Shown piece after piece: positions 40,865 to 49,965 of a DNA stretch of 64,000 nt; the first letter of the stretch is position 1, and every line of letters starts with the position of its first letter. Source of the stretch: Actinacidiphila oryziradicis (GTDB lineage Bacteria > Actinomycetota > Actinomycetes > Streptomycetales > Streptomycetaceae); assembly GCF_005047355.1 (NCBI RefSeq), contig NZ_SUMC01000007.1:62001-126000 (forward strand), read 5' to 3'. The notes under the pieces were generated by a model, which had not been told where the DNA came from, did not search any database, and saw only the letters and a list, made by a program, of their open reading frames with translations. The position numbers and the translations under genes were made by a program.

Positions 40865-42454
40865 GTGAGCAAGCCCGTCGTACTCATCGCTGAAGAGCTG
40901 TCGCCCGCCACGGTGGACGCACTCGGACCGGATTTCGAGATCCGGCACGCCAATGGCGCCGATCGAGCCGAGCTGCTGTCCGCGATCACGGATGTCGACG
41001 CCATCCTGGTGCGCAGCGCCACGAAGGTCGACGCCGAGGCCATCGCCGCCGCCCACAAGCTGAAGGTCGTCGCCCGCGCCGGCGTCGGCCTGGACAATGT
41101 CGATGTGTCGGCCGCCACCAAGGCGGGCGTGATGGTCGTCAACGCCCCGACCTCGAACATCGTCACCGCCGCCGAGCTCGCCTGCGGTCTGCTGATCTCT
41201 GTCGCCCGGAACATCGCGCCGGCCAACGCCGCGCTGAAGCAGGGTGAGTGGAAGCGGAACAAGTACACCGGCGTCGAGCTGAGCGAGAAGACCCTCGGCG
41301 TGGTCGGCCTCGGCCGGATCGGGGTGCTGGTCGCGCAGCGCATGTCGGCGTTCGGGATGAAGATCGTCGCGTACGACCCCTATGTGCAGCCGGCGCGCGC
41401 CGCGCAGATGGGCGTCAAGCTGCTCTCCCTGGACGAACTCCTCGAGGTCGCGGACTTCATCACCGTCCACCTCCCCAAGACCCCCGAGACGATCGGCCTG
41501 ATCGGCGAGGAAGCACTGCACAAGGTCAAGCCGACCGTCCGCATCGTCAACGCCGCCCGTGGCGGCATCGTCGATGAGGAAGCCCTGGCGAGCGCCCTCA
41601 AGGAGGGCCGGGTCTCCGGCGCCGGCCTGGATGTGTACGCGAAGGAACCGTGCACCGACTCGCCGCTGTTCCAGTTCGACAATGTGGTCGCCACCCCGCA
41701 CCTGGGCGCATCCACCGACGAGGCCCAGGAGAAGGCCGGCATCGCCGTCGCCAAGTCCGTCCGCCTCGCGCTCGCGGGCGAGCTGGTCCCGGACGCGGTG
41801 AACGTCCAGGGCGGCGTCATCGCCGAGGACGTCAAGCCGGGTCTTCCGCTCGCCGAGAAGCTCGGCCGGATCTTCACGGCTCTGGCCGGCGAGGTAGCGG
41901 CCCGCCTCGATGTCGAGGTGCGCGGCGAGATCACCCAGCACGACGTCAAGGTGCTGGAACTCTCCGCTCTCAAGGGCGTCTTCGAGGACGTCGTCGACGA
42001 GACCGTCTCTTATGTCAACGCTCCGCTCTTCGCACAGGAGCGTGGCGTCGAGGTCCGCCTCACCACCAGCTCCGAGTCCCCGGACCACCGCAACCTCGTC
42101 ACCGTCCGCGGCACCCTCTCCGACGGCCAGGAGGTCTCGGTCTCCGGCACCCTCGCCGGTCCGAAGCACATCCAGAAGGTCGTCGCCGTCGGCGAGGACG
42201 ATGTGGACCTCGTACTCGCCAACCACATGGCCTTCCTGCGCTACACCGACCGCCCCGGTGTCGTCGGCACGATCGGCCGCATCCTCGGCGAGGCCGGTGT
42301 GAACATCGCCGGCATGCAGGTCGCCCGCGCGGCCGCCGGCGGCGAGGCGCTGGTCGTCCTCACCGTCGACTCCGCCATCCCGGCCAATGTCCTCACCGAG
42401 ATCGCCGAGGAGATCGGGGCGACCTCCGCCCGCCAGGTCAACCTCGAGGCCTGA
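40865..42454 (+). CDS. serA: D-3-phosphoglycerate dehydrogenase (long form)
   Basis: 529 aa, the long actinobacterial form: substrate/NAD domains (1-310), intervening allosteric-substrate-binding (ASB) domain (about 315-450) and C-terminal ACT domain (about 455-529, LRYTDRPGVVGTIGRILGEAG). NAD motif GVVGLGRIGVLVAQ; catalytic Arg in NAARGGIVDEEAL, Glu in KEPCTDSPLF and His in TPHLGAST. First enzyme of serine synthesis, feedback inhibited by serine in relatives. It is monocistronic between two terminators. Confidence 0.96.
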   Translation: MSKPVVLIAEELSPATVDALGPDFEIRHANGADRAELLSAITDVDAILVRSATKVDAEAIAAAHKLKVVARAGVGLDNVDVSAATKAGVMVVNAPTSNIVTAAELACGLLISVARNIAPANAALKQGEWKRNKYTGVELSEKTLGVVGLGRIGVLVAQRMSAFGMKIVAYDPYVQPARAAQMGVKLLSLDELLEVADFITVHLPKTPETIGLIGEEALHKVKPTVRIVNAARGGIVDEEALASALKEGRVSGAGLDVYAKEPCTDSPLFQFDNVVATPHLGASTDEAQEKAGIAVAKSVRLALAGELVPDAVNVQGGVIAEDVKPGLPLAEKLGRIFTALAGEVAARLDVEVRGEITQHDVKVLELSALKGVFEDVVDETVSYVNAPLFAQERGVEVRLTTSSESPDHRNLVTVRGTLSDGQEVSVSGTLAGPKHIQKVVAVGEDDVDLVLANHMAFLRYTDRPGVVGTIGRILGEAGVNIAGMQVARAAAGGEALVVLTVDSAIPANVLTEIAEEIGATSARQVNLEA

Positions 42455-42470
42455 GCGGCAGTCCTCTTGA

Positions 42471-42511
42471 CGTGCAGGCCCCCGGGGGATGTCCTCCCGG
42501 GGGCCTGCACG
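42471..42511. terminator. Bidirectional terminator between serA and pucR-type gene
   Basis: A perfect 16-bp stem, CGTGCAGGCCCCCGGG (42471-42486) with 42496-42511, and a 9-nt loop sit between the convergent stop codons at 42454 and 42529. Confidence 0.85.
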
Positions 42512-42528
42512 CATTACCGGATACCGGG

Positions 42529-43659
42529 TCACAGGCGCGCGGCCTTGAGAGCCATGTGCAGCAGCAGCCGGTCCTCGCCTTCGCCGAGGTCGAGACCGGT
42601 GAGCTGCTCGACCCGGGTGAGCCGGTAGTAGAGCGTCTGGCGGTGGATCCCCAGCGCCGCCGCCGTCCGGCCCGCCTGGCCGGCGTGGTCGAGGTACACC
42701 TCGGCGGTGCGGGCCAGGTCGGGGTGGGCCAGCAGGGGCCCTACGGCGGGGTCGGCCTCGGCCGGGAGCGCGGTGAGCAGCCGGTACGGGCCGATGGACG
42801 GCCACTGGGCGACGGGGCCGAGCCGGGGCTGGGCGTGGGCGGCGCGGGCGGCGCCGGAGGCCTCGCGCCAGGCGTCGGGCAGCTCGGTGGGGCCAATGCG
42901 GGGTGCGCTGATGCCGGCGGTGGCGCCGTCCGCCCGGACCGCCTCCAGGAGACGGGCGGCGGCGGTCCGGGCAGGGGAGAGTACGGTGGCCGACCGGAGC
43001 CGGATGAGCGCTGCCAGCGCGATGGCGCGGGGCGCGCTAGGCGCGTGGGGCACTGCAGCCGCAGCAGGCAGGACGCAGAGCGCCGCCGCGCCGGGGACGG
43101 TGCGGGCGCCGGGCTGAGCCGCCGCCCATGGGGTCACGCAGACCAGTGTGTGCGGGCCGGCGAGGTCGAGCACTTCCGGCGGGAGGTCGGAGCGCTCGCC
43201 GGTCAGCAGCGCGGCCAGGGCCCGGCTCGGGGCAGCCTCGGCCTCGGCCTCGGCGGCCAGGGCCGCGCCGATGCGGGCGGCGACCTCCATGGCCGCGTTG
43301 AGCTGCGGCGGGGTGTGCTCGGCGCTGTCGAGCAGCCATACGTAGCCGTGGACGATGCCCCGGTGGCGTACCGGAAGGCAGAGCCGGGTCAACAGGACCC
43401 CCGCGTCCGGCGCGGCCGGGATCCGGACCGGGCCGGTGGCCCGGGCGATGCCGAACCGTTCGAACCAGGCCCGGACCTCAGCGGTGGAGCGCCGGGTGAG
43501 GATCGACCGCGTACGGACGGGATCGGTCACGGAGTCGTCGCTGTCGTGGGCCCCGAAGGCGATGAGCCGGAAGTCGCGGTCCTCAAGGGTCGCCGGCGCG
43601 CCGAGGAGAGCCGACACCTCGTCGAGCAGTTCCTGGTAAGCATCGTATTCACCGCGCAC
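42529..43659 (-). CDS. PucR/CdaR-type regulator, probable activator of proline catabolism
   Basis: 376 aa, GTG start. The C-terminal PucR helix-turn-helix is clear: [20 protein letters not shown] (about 333-352) followed by [20 protein letters not shown]. The N-terminus resembles the GGDEF-like/PucR sensory region ([20 protein letters not shown]). Divergent from putB-pruA across 139 bp that holds an 18-bp palindrome. By analogy with PutR/PruR regulators beside put genes, it should respond to proline. Signal and target are inferred. Confidence 0.85.
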   Translation of the reverse strand: MRGEYDAYQELLDEVSALLGAPATLEDRDFRLIAFGAHDSDDSVTDPVRTRSILTRRSTAEVRAWFERFGIARATGPVRIPAAPDAGVLLTRLCLPVRHRGIVHGYVWLLDSAEHTPPQLNAAMEVAARIGAALAAEAEAEAAPSRALAALLTGERSDLPPEVLDLAGPHTLVCVTPWAAAQPGARTVPGAAALCVLPAAAAVPHAPSAPRAIALAALIRLRSATVLSPARTAAARLLEAVRADGATAGISAPRIGPTELPDAWREASGAARAAHAQPRLGPVAQWPSIGPYRLLTALPAEADPAVGPLLAHPDLARTAEVYLDHAGQAGRTAAALGIHRQTLYYRLTRVEQLTGLDLGEGEDRLLLHMALKAARL

Positions 43660-43679
43660 CCCATCAGCTTCCCATGCGT

Positions 43680-43697
43680 CTCATACATCTGTATGAG
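43680..43697. promoter_or_regulatory. 18-bp palindrome in pucR-putB divergent region
   Basis: CTCATACA-TC-TGTATGAG, perfect 8-2-8 dyad 20 bp before the regulator start and about 100 bp before putB. It is the most symmetric element in the gap and A/T-richer than its surroundings. Likely operator of the adjacent PucR-type regulator. A second perfect dyad, GACAGCTGTC, lies at 43717-43726. Confidence 0.65.
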
Positions 43698-43798
43698 GGA
43701 TCCGTCCGGGATGCGTGACAGCTGTCGATGGTCCACGGGGTAGGGGAACCATAAATTCGCGGTGTTGCCGCAAGTTCCGTTCCTGATGAGGAGCCACC

Positions 43799-44728
43799 GT
43801 GCTCGGTCCCGTGTTGCTCGCCGCCTCGCGCAGCGACCGTATGCGCCGTATTGTCGCCGCCGCGCCGGTGACGCGCCCCGTGGTGGACCGCTTCGTCGCG
43901 GGCGACGGGCTGGCCCCCGCCATGAACAGCGTCCGGGCGCTGACCGCCTCCGGCCTGACAGTGACCCTCGACCACCTGGGTGAGGATGTCACCGACCGGG
44001 CGACGGCGACCGCGACCCGGGACGCGTACCTGCGTCTCCTGGAGGCGCTCATGCTCGAGGGCCTCGGTCCGAAGGCCGAGGTGTCCGTCAAGCTCTCGGC
44101 GTTCGGGCAGGCGCTGCCCGGCAGCGGTCATGAGATCGCACTGGAGAATGTCCGCCGGGTGGCGGAGCTGGCCACCGAGATCGGCACGACGGTCACCCTG
44201 GACATGGAGGACCACACCACGGTCGACTCCACCCTGGCGGTCCTCGCCGAGCTCCGTGAGCGGCACCCCGGCACGGGCGCCGTCCTGCAGTCCTACCTCT
44301 TCCGTACCGAAGAGGACGCCCGCGCCCTGGCGGCAGCCGGCTCGCGCGTGCGCCTGGTAAAAGGCGCGTACAAGGAGCCCGCTTCTGTCGCGCACCAGGA
44401 GAAGCGCGAAGTGGACCGCGCATATGTGCGCTGTTTGAAGATCCTGATGGCCGGCGACGGCTATCCGATGGTCGGCTCGCACGACCCGCGGCTGATCGCG
44501 ATCGCGCAGGAGCTGGCGGCGCGTCACGACCGCAAGCAGGGATCGTACGAATACCAGATGCTCTTCGGTATCCGCACCGCCGAGCAGCGCCGCCTTGCCG
44601 CGACCGGTGAGCGTGTACGCATTTACATCCCTTACGGCGCAGACTGGTACGGGTACTTCATGCGCCGCCTCGCGGAGCGCCCCGCGAACCTCACCTTCTT
44701 CCTGCGGTCCTTCCTTCCGAACCGCTGA
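43799..44728 (+). CDS. putB: Proline dehydrogenase (PutB type)
   Basis: 309 aa monofunctional FAD enzyme; oxidises proline to pyrroline-5-carboxylate. TIM-barrel with VSVKLSAFGQALP, TLDMEDHTTVDSTL, LQSYLFRTEED, RLVKGAYKEP and the C-terminal RVRIYIPYGADWYGYFMRRL, which carries the two Arg that bind proline carboxylate. GTG 43799 has GAGGAG 5 nt upstream. Operon with pruA (55 bp gap). Confidence 0.94.
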   Translation: MLGPVLLAASRSDRMRRIVAAAPVTRPVVDRFVAGDGLAPAMNSVRALTASGLTVTLDHLGEDVTDRATATATRDAYLRLLEALMLEGLGPKAEVSVKLSAFGQALPGSGHEIALENVRRVAELATEIGTTVTLDMEDHTTVDSTLAVLAELRERHPGTGAVLQSYLFRTEEDARALAAAGSRVRLVKGAYKEPASVAHQEKREVDRAYVRCLKILMAGDGYPMVGSHDPRLIAIAQELAARHDRKQGSYEYQMLFGIRTAEQRRLAATGERVRIYIPYGADWYGYFMRRLAERPANLTFFLRSFLPNR

Positions 44729-44783
44729 CCCCTTCCCGCTTCCCGCTCGCTCGATCGCCGAAATCCCAGAAGGAGATGCCCCG

Positions 44784-46412
44784 ATGGACGCTGTGACCCA
44801 GGTCCCCGCCCCGGTGAACGAGCCGGTCCACTCCTACGCCCCGGGGAGCCCGGAGCGGGCCCGCCTGGAGTCGAAGCTGAAGGAGCTGGCCGGGAACCCG
44901 GTCGAGCTGCCGATGACCATCGGCGGGGAGAAGCGGCTCGGCGGCGGTGAGCGCTTCGACGTTGTACAGCCGCACAATCACGGCGCCGTCCTCGGCACCT
45001 ACGGCAACGCCACGCACCAGGACGCGCAGGACGCCGTCGACGCGGCGCTGGCCGCCGCCCCGGCCTGGCGGGCGCTGTCCTTCGACGACCGCGCGGCGAT
45101 CATCCTCCGGGCCGCCGAGCTGCTGGCCGGCCCGTGGCGGGAGACGATCGCCGCCTCCACCATGCTCGGGCAGTCCAAGACCGCGCAACAGGCCGAGGTC
45201 GACGCGCCGTGCGAGCTGATCGACTTCTGGCGCTTCAATGTGCACTTCGCCCGGCAGATCCTGGCCGAGCAGCCGATCTCGTCGCCGGGTGTCTGGAATC
45301 GTGCCGACCACCGTCCGCTGGAAGGTTTCGTCTACGCGATCACCCCCTTCAACTTCACCGCGATCGCGGGCAATCTGCCGACCGCGCCCGCGCTGATGGG
45401 CAATGTCGTGGTCTGGAAGCCGTCCCCGACCCAGACCCATGCCGCCGTGCTGCTGATGGCCCTCCTGGAGGAAGCCGGGCTGCCCAAGGGCGTCATCAAC
45501 CTGGTGACGGGCGACGGCATCGCGGTTTCCGAGGTGGCGCTGACGCACCCGGACCTCGCGGGCATCCACTTCACCGGCTCGACGAAGACCTTCCAGCACC
45601 TGTGGAAGACCGTCGGCGCCAACATCGAGTCGTACAAGAGCTACCCGCGCATCGTCGGCGAGACCGGTGGCAAGGACTTCGTCGTCGCCCACCCGTCCGC
45701 CGACCCGGCCGTGCTGAGGACCGCTCTCACCCGAGGGGCCTTCGAGTACCAGGGCCAGAAGTGTTCGGCCACCTCCCGCGCCTACATCCCCCGCTCCATC
45801 TGGGAGAACGGTTTCAAGGAGGAGTTCGCGGCCGAGGTGGACGGCCTCACCATGGGCGATGTCACCGACCTGTCCAACTTCATCGGTGCTGTCATCGACG
45901 AGCGTGCCTTCGCCAAGAACAAGGCCGCCATCGACCGGGCCAAGGCCGACCCGACGATCGAGGTCGTCGCCGGTGGTACGTACGACGACAGCGTCGGCTA
46001 CTTCGTCCGCCCGACCGTCCTTGTCTCCACCGATCCCGGGAACGAGATCTTCCGCACCGAGTACTTCGGCCCGGTCCTGGGTGTCCATGTCTACGAGGAC
46101 GCCGCGTACGACGAGGTGCTCGCCCAGCTGGAGTCGGTGTCCGGGTACGCCCTGACCGGTTCCGTCATCGCCCGTGATCGCGCCGCCGTCGCCGGCACCA
46201 TGGAGAAGCTGCGGTTCGCCGCCGGCAACTTCTACATCAACGACAAGTCGACCGGTGCCGTCGTCGGCCAGCAGCCTTTCGGTGGCGCCCGCGCCTCCGG
46301 CACCAACGACAAGGCCGGCGCTCCGCAGAACCTGCTGCGCTGGACCTCCACCCGCGCCATCAAGGAGACCCTCGTTCCGCCGACCGATTACCGGTACCCC
46401 CACATGGGCTGA
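44784..46412 (+). CDS. pruA: L-glutamate gamma-semialdehyde (P5C) dehydrogenase
   Basis: 542 aa aldehyde dehydrogenase of the group 2 P5CDH type. Catalytic Cys in YQGQKCSATSRAYIP (about 320-334), general-base Glu in IVGETGGKD (about 287-295), NAD motif HFTGSTKTFQHLWK, and the ITPFNFTAIAGNLP segment. AGAAGGAG lies 7 nt before ATG 44784. Completes proline to glutamate conversion with PutB. Confidence 0.95.
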   Translation: MDAVTQVPAPVNEPVHSYAPGSPERARLESKLKELAGNPVELPMTIGGEKRLGGGERFDVVQPHNHGAVLGTYGNATHQDAQDAVDAALAAAPAWRALSFDDRAAIILRAAELLAGPWRETIAASTMLGQSKTAQQAEVDAPCELIDFWRFNVHFARQILAEQPISSPGVWNRADHRPLEGFVYAITPFNFTAIAGNLPTAPALMGNVVVWKPSPTQTHAAVLLMALLEEAGLPKGVINLVTGDGIAVSEVALTHPDLAGIHFTGSTKTFQHLWKTVGANIESYKSYPRIVGETGGKDFVVAHPSADPAVLRTALTRGAFEYQGQKCSATSRAYIPRSIWENGFKEEFAAEVDGLTMGDVTDLSNFIGAVIDERAFAKNKAAIDRAKADPTIEVVAGGTYDDSVGYFVRPTVLVSTDPGNEIFRTEYFGPVLGVHVYEDAAYDEVLAQLESVSGYALTGSVIARDRAAVAGTMEKLRFAAGNFYINDKSTGAVVGQQPFGGARASGTNDKAGAPQNLLRWTSTRAIKETLVPPTDYRYPHMG

Positions 46413-46423
46413 CGGTCGTCCTC

Positions 46424-46461
46424 AATCGCCGGGCGGTCTCGGTCGAGCCCGCCCGGCGATT
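46424..46461 (+). terminator. Terminator after pruA
   Basis: AATCGCCGGGCGG (46424-46436) pairs with 46449-46461; 13-bp stem with a 12-nt loop, 11 bp after the stop. From here to 46721 no gene is evident in 260 bp; the tract 46515-46585 is comparatively A/T-rich and may contain the promoter of the small gene that follows. Confidence 0.82.
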
Positions 46462-46721
46462 GGAACAATCCGCGCGGCATGCGGCGGCCGGAGTGGGGGC
46501 AGTCGCAGGGGCTGTCCGTCTCAGATAGTAGGAAGCCCGAGTAATTGTGCAGACAGAACGGCGGGACTGACTTACTTTTGTAGAAGCCGAACGTCTCGCT
46601 CCACCAGCGATCGGCGGATGTGAACCGGCCGAGCCGTCGCAGGTCACCCCCTGCCGAGCCGGGTCCCCGCCCCGTTCTATGGCGAATTCACCGTCTCCTG
46701 ATCCCTTTGGAGCTGTTCACC

Positions 46722-46817
46722 ATGGACGAGACCGCCCGCAAGAACGCTGCCGAAGCACTCCAGCGCGCGCTGGACCGCCGTGACAATGGCGGCAGCACCG
46801 GCCACGAGGCACGCTAA
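46722..46817 (+). CDS. Small 31-aa protein
   Basis: Not recognised. A 31-residue frame (begins MDETARKNAAEALQRALDRR) predicted to be mostly one amphipathic helix with a Gly/Ser-rich charged end (DNGGSTGHEAR). TTTGGAG lies 9-11 nt before the ATG, a good ribosome-binding site. It has its own space between pruA and the convergent phosphatase. Third positions are largely G/C. Real small gene seems likely; function unknown. Confidence 0.55.
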   Translation: MDETARKNAAEALQRALDRRDNGGSTGHEAR

Positions 46818-46891
46818 GCCGCCCCCAGGGCCTGCCCGGCCGGCTATGTCCTCACTCGCCGGACGGGCGAGTGAGGACGGAGCCGCCGCCG

Positions 46892-48496
46892 TTACTTCGC
46901 CGTGCGCGCCACCACGAAGTGGTCGATGCGCTCGCCGGTCTCGGCCAGCGCGGAGACCGTCAGCTTCGCCGTTTGCCCGGGCCTGGCCGGCTCCACTTCC
47001 ACGGCGAGGAACGAATAGCCCGTGTAGCGGACCCGGGACCACTCCACCGTCTCGGTGGCTTTCACCGCACCCTTGGTCCAGTGGTAGGTGTCCACGCTGT
47101 CGAGGTCCGCGACATGTCCCTCGTAGCTGTCCGGCACCGGGAAGCTGTAGAGGCTCCTGCCCGCGCCGCCCGCCGTGACATAGACGATGCCGTCGCGCTC
47201 GGAGTGCACAGTGGTGCCGATCGGGGCCTTCTTCGAGACCGCGCCGCCCTTGAGCGCGTCGGTGCGCTCGTAGACGTGGTTGTGGCCGTTGATGACCAGG
47301 TCGACGTTGTGCTTCTCGAAGAGCGGCACCCACGCCTCCCGCACTCCGCCCTCGGAGGCATGCTGGTTGGTGGTGGAGAAGGCACAGTGGTGGAAGAAGA
47401 CCACGATGAAATCGATCCCGGCCTTGTTGCGCAGCTCGCCGAGCCGCTTGTCGAGCCAGGTGGTCTGGGTGCCGCCGCTGATGCCGATGTTCGCGGGGAT
47501 CTCGTACGAGACATCGTTGGCGTCCAGCGCTATCACGCCGACATTGCCGTACGTGAACGAGTACGTCCCCGGAAGCTTCGCGGCGTCCGGCCCGTTCCCC
47601 GGCAGGGTCCAGCGGGCGTCCTGGCCGCCGTAGCCATTGGGGGAGTACCAGGCCTCCATGTCGTGGTTGCCGACGGCGACCATCCAGGGCACGCGGGAGG
47701 CGACGGACTCGGTCTGGGCGAGGAACTGGTCCCAGGTGCGGGCGTCGTAGGTGTCGGTCGACTGGCCCGAGCCGGCCGGGTCGGCGTAGCAGATGTCACC
47801 GGCGTGCAGATGGAACGACGGGTTCTGGGCGAGGATGAGGCTGTCGTTGGCCAGCGCGTGGTAGCTGACGCCCTGGTCGCCGAAGGCGGTGAAGACGAAC
47901 TTGTCGCTGTGGGCGGGGGCGGTGGTGAACGAGCCGATGGTGGCGAAGGCCGCCGCCGTGGCCGGGTCGAAGCCCTGGTGACCGACCCCGTAGTAATAGG
48001 TGGTGCCGGGGTGCAGCCCGTCCAGCGCGGCATGCAGGTAGTACTGGTCCACGGCCCGGAGGGCGGAGGTGAGGGCCGCGGTGTGCAGCGGACGCACCTC
48101 GGCCTCGATCTTCCGGCTGAGGTCCCACGGCTTGACGCCGACGCGGATGAACGGCTTGTTCACGGCGAGCGGCACCTGCCAGGAGACCCGGATCTGGGTC
48201 TGCGGGTCGGCGCCGAAAGCGAGATGCCGGCCGAACGGGGCCACCAGGGACCCGTCCACATGCGCGGTGGCCGACGAGGTGAGGAGGGCGGGGGACTGGG
48301 CCGGCACGGCCTGGGTCGTCCCTTCGGCGTAGGCGGAGCTGCCCAGCAGCCCGGTGCCCGTGGCCGCTCCGGCGACCGCGGCACCGCCCCGTATGACACG
48401 GCGACGCGAGAGCTTGCTCCGCAGATACTCGTGCTGCTCGGCCATGCTCATCCGGTCAGCCAACCGGCTGTCGATACCCGTCCGAGGTGTGTCCAT
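46892..48496 (-). CDS. Tat-exported purple acid phosphatase-like metallophosphoesterase
   Basis: 534 aa. The Tat signal SRRRVIRGGAAVAGAATGTG starts near residue 30, with a cleavage site after AYA. A fibronectin-like PAP N-domain (about 75-200) precedes the metallophosphoesterase domain with GDQG, AGDICY, GNHDME, FFHH and GHNHVYERT, covering the metal ligands Asp, Asp, Tyr, Asn, His, His, His. This matches purple acid phosphatases with a dinuclear site. Likely exported phosphate-scavenging enzyme. I did not find a clear PHO box. Confidence 0.92.
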   Translation of the reverse strand: MDTPRTGIDSRLADRMSMAEQHEYLRSKLSRRRVIRGGAAVAGAATGTGLLGSSAYAEGTTQAVPAQSPALLTSSATAHVDGSLVAPFGRHLAFGADPQTQIRVSWQVPLAVNKPFIRVGVKPWDLSRKIEAEVRPLHTAALTSALRAVDQYYLHAALDGLHPGTTYYYGVGHQGFDPATAAAFATIGSFTTAPAHSDKFVFTAFGDQGVSYHALANDSLILAQNPSFHLHAGDICYADPAGSGQSTDTYDARTWDQFLAQTESVASRVPWMVAVGNHDMEAWYSPNGYGGQDARWTLPGNGPDAAKLPGTYSFTYGNVGVIALDANDVSYEIPANIGISGGTQTTWLDKRLGELRNKAGIDFIVVFFHHCAFSTTNQHASEGGVREAWVPLFEKHNVDLVINGHNHVYERTDALKGGAVSKKAPIGTTVHSERDGIVYVTAGGAGRSLYSFPVPDSYEGHVADLDSVDTYHWTKGAVKATETVEWSRVRYTGYSFLAVEVEPARPGQTAKLTVSALAETGERIDHFVVARTAK

Positions 48497-48568
48497 GGCC
48501 GAAACCTTCCATTCGGGGTCAACCCGCTGCCATACACCGGGTGAACGCCACGCGACCGGAGGCCCAAG

Positions 48569-48585
48569 TGTCCGTCATGCGGACA
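48569..48585. promoter_or_regulatory. Palindrome TGTCCG-N5-CGGACA upstream of leuB
   Basis: Perfect 6-5-6 inverted repeat (17 bp) 28 bp before the leuB -10 element, overlapping where a -35 or activator/repressor would bind. Candidate operator for leuB or for the divergent phosphatase gene. Confidence 0.45.
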
Positions 48586-48612
48586 TCACATGTCATTGCA
48601 TGGGACAGCGAG

Positions 48613-48618
48613 TAGGGT
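48613..48618 (+). promoter_or_regulatory. leuB -10 element (leaderless transcript)
   Basis: TAGGGT lies 7 nt before ATG 48626 and no Shine-Dalgarno is present, so transcription should start at or next to the A of the ATG. Confidence 0.55.
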
Positions 48619-48625
48619 GCTCGCC

Positions 48626-49675
48626 ATGTCTCGCAGCATCTCACTCGCAGTGATCCCCGGCGACGGTATCGGCCCGGAAGTTGTGGCCGAGGGCCTCAAG
48701 GTCCTCGCTGCCGTGCTTCCACAGGATGTGAAGCTGGAGACGAAGAGCTACGAACTCGGCGCCAAGCGCTGGCACGAGACCGGTGAGACCCTCACCGACG
48801 CCGAGCTGGCGCGGCTCAAGGAGCACGACGCGATCCTACTCGGCGCGGTGGGCGACCCGTCCGTCCCGTCCGGTGTCCTGGAGCGGGGGCTGCTGCTGAA
48901 GCTGCGCTTCGCCTTCGACCACCACGTGAACCTGCGGCCGTCGAAGCTCTTCCCGGGGGTGAAGAGCCCGCTGGCCGGCGAGCCGGAGATCGACTTCATT
49001 GTCGTCCGTGAGGGCACCGAGGGCCCGTACGTCGGCAACGGCGGCTCCCTCCGTACCGGCACCCCGCACGAAGTGGCCACCGAGGTCAGCCTCAACACCG
49101 CCTTCGGCATCGAGCGTGTGGTGCGCGACGCCTATGCCCGCGCCCAGGCCCGGCCGCGCAAGAAGCTCACGCTGGTCCACAAGAACAATGTGCTGGTGTA
49201 CGCCGGTCACCTGTGGAAGAACGTCTTCGACAAGGTCGGGGAGGAGTTCCCCGAGGTCAGCACCGACTATCTGCATGTGGACGCGGCGACGATCTTCTTC
49301 GTCACCCAGCCCGAGCGCTTCGATGTGATCGTCACCGACAACCTCTTCGGCGACATCCTCACCGACCTCGCCGCCGCCGTCACCGGCGGCATCGGTCTCG
49401 CGGCCTCCGGCAACATCAACCCCTCGGGCGACTTCCCGTCGATGTTCGAGCCGGTCCACGGCTCAGCGCCGGACATCGCCGGCCAGGGCAAGGCCGACCC
49501 GACCGCCACCGTGCTCTCCGTCGCCCTGCTTCTGCGGCACCTCGGCTACACCGACGAGGCCGCTCGCATCGAGGCCGCGGTTTCCGTGGACCTCGCCGGG
49601 CGCGGAGCCGCTGCCGTCGGCCATCGCGGCACCGCCGGAATCGGCGACGCGCTCGCGGCCCGAGTATCCGGCTGA
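48626..49675 (+). CDS. leuB: 3-isopropylmalate dehydrogenase
   Basis: 349 aa, the short actinobacterial LeuB form. N-terminal [14 protein letters not shown], substrate Arg in [20 protein letters not shown], catalytic Lys and Asp in VHKNNVL and VDAATIFF, metal Asp in [15 protein letters not shown], and the NAD-binding [18 protein letters not shown]. Oxidatively decarboxylates 3-isopropylmalate in leucine synthesis. Followed 290 bp later by ilvE. Confidence 0.95.
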   Translation: MSRSISLAVIPGDGIGPEVVAEGLKVLAAVLPQDVKLETKSYELGAKRWHETGETLTDAELARLKEHDAILLGAVGDPSVPSGVLERGLLLKLRFAFDHHVNLRPSKLFPGVKSPLAGEPEIDFIVVREGTEGPYVGNGGSLRTGTPHEVATEVSLNTAFGIERVVRDAYARAQARPRKKLTLVHKNNVLVYAGHLWKNVFDKVGEEFPEVSTDYLHVDAATIFFVTQPERFDVIVTDNLFGDILTDLAAAVTGGIGLAASGNINPSGDFPSMFEPVHGSAPDIAGQGKADPTATVLSVALLLRHLGYTDEAARIEAAVSVDLAGRGAAAVGHRGTAGIGDALAARVSG

Positions 49676-49965
49676 CCGCCGGGAGCAAAGCTTGCCGGCC
49701 CTCCGTCCCCACCGGGGCGGGGGGCCGCCGCACAGCCACATCACACCAGCCGACCCGGCCGGTCAGCGACATCCCTCTCGGCTGACATGTACATAGACCC
49801 TGGGTCGCGCTGCCCCCATTCGCACAGAGGCATGGATTCCGTCCGCACGCTCCTTTCGGAGATAATCGGACGCGGAGCCGCGTCGCGAGGGGAAGCTCGG
49901 ACGTCCTAGCACCGCCGTGAGGCGAAGCGCGGCCCGCCATGACTCACGGTGAAGGACACACAGAC

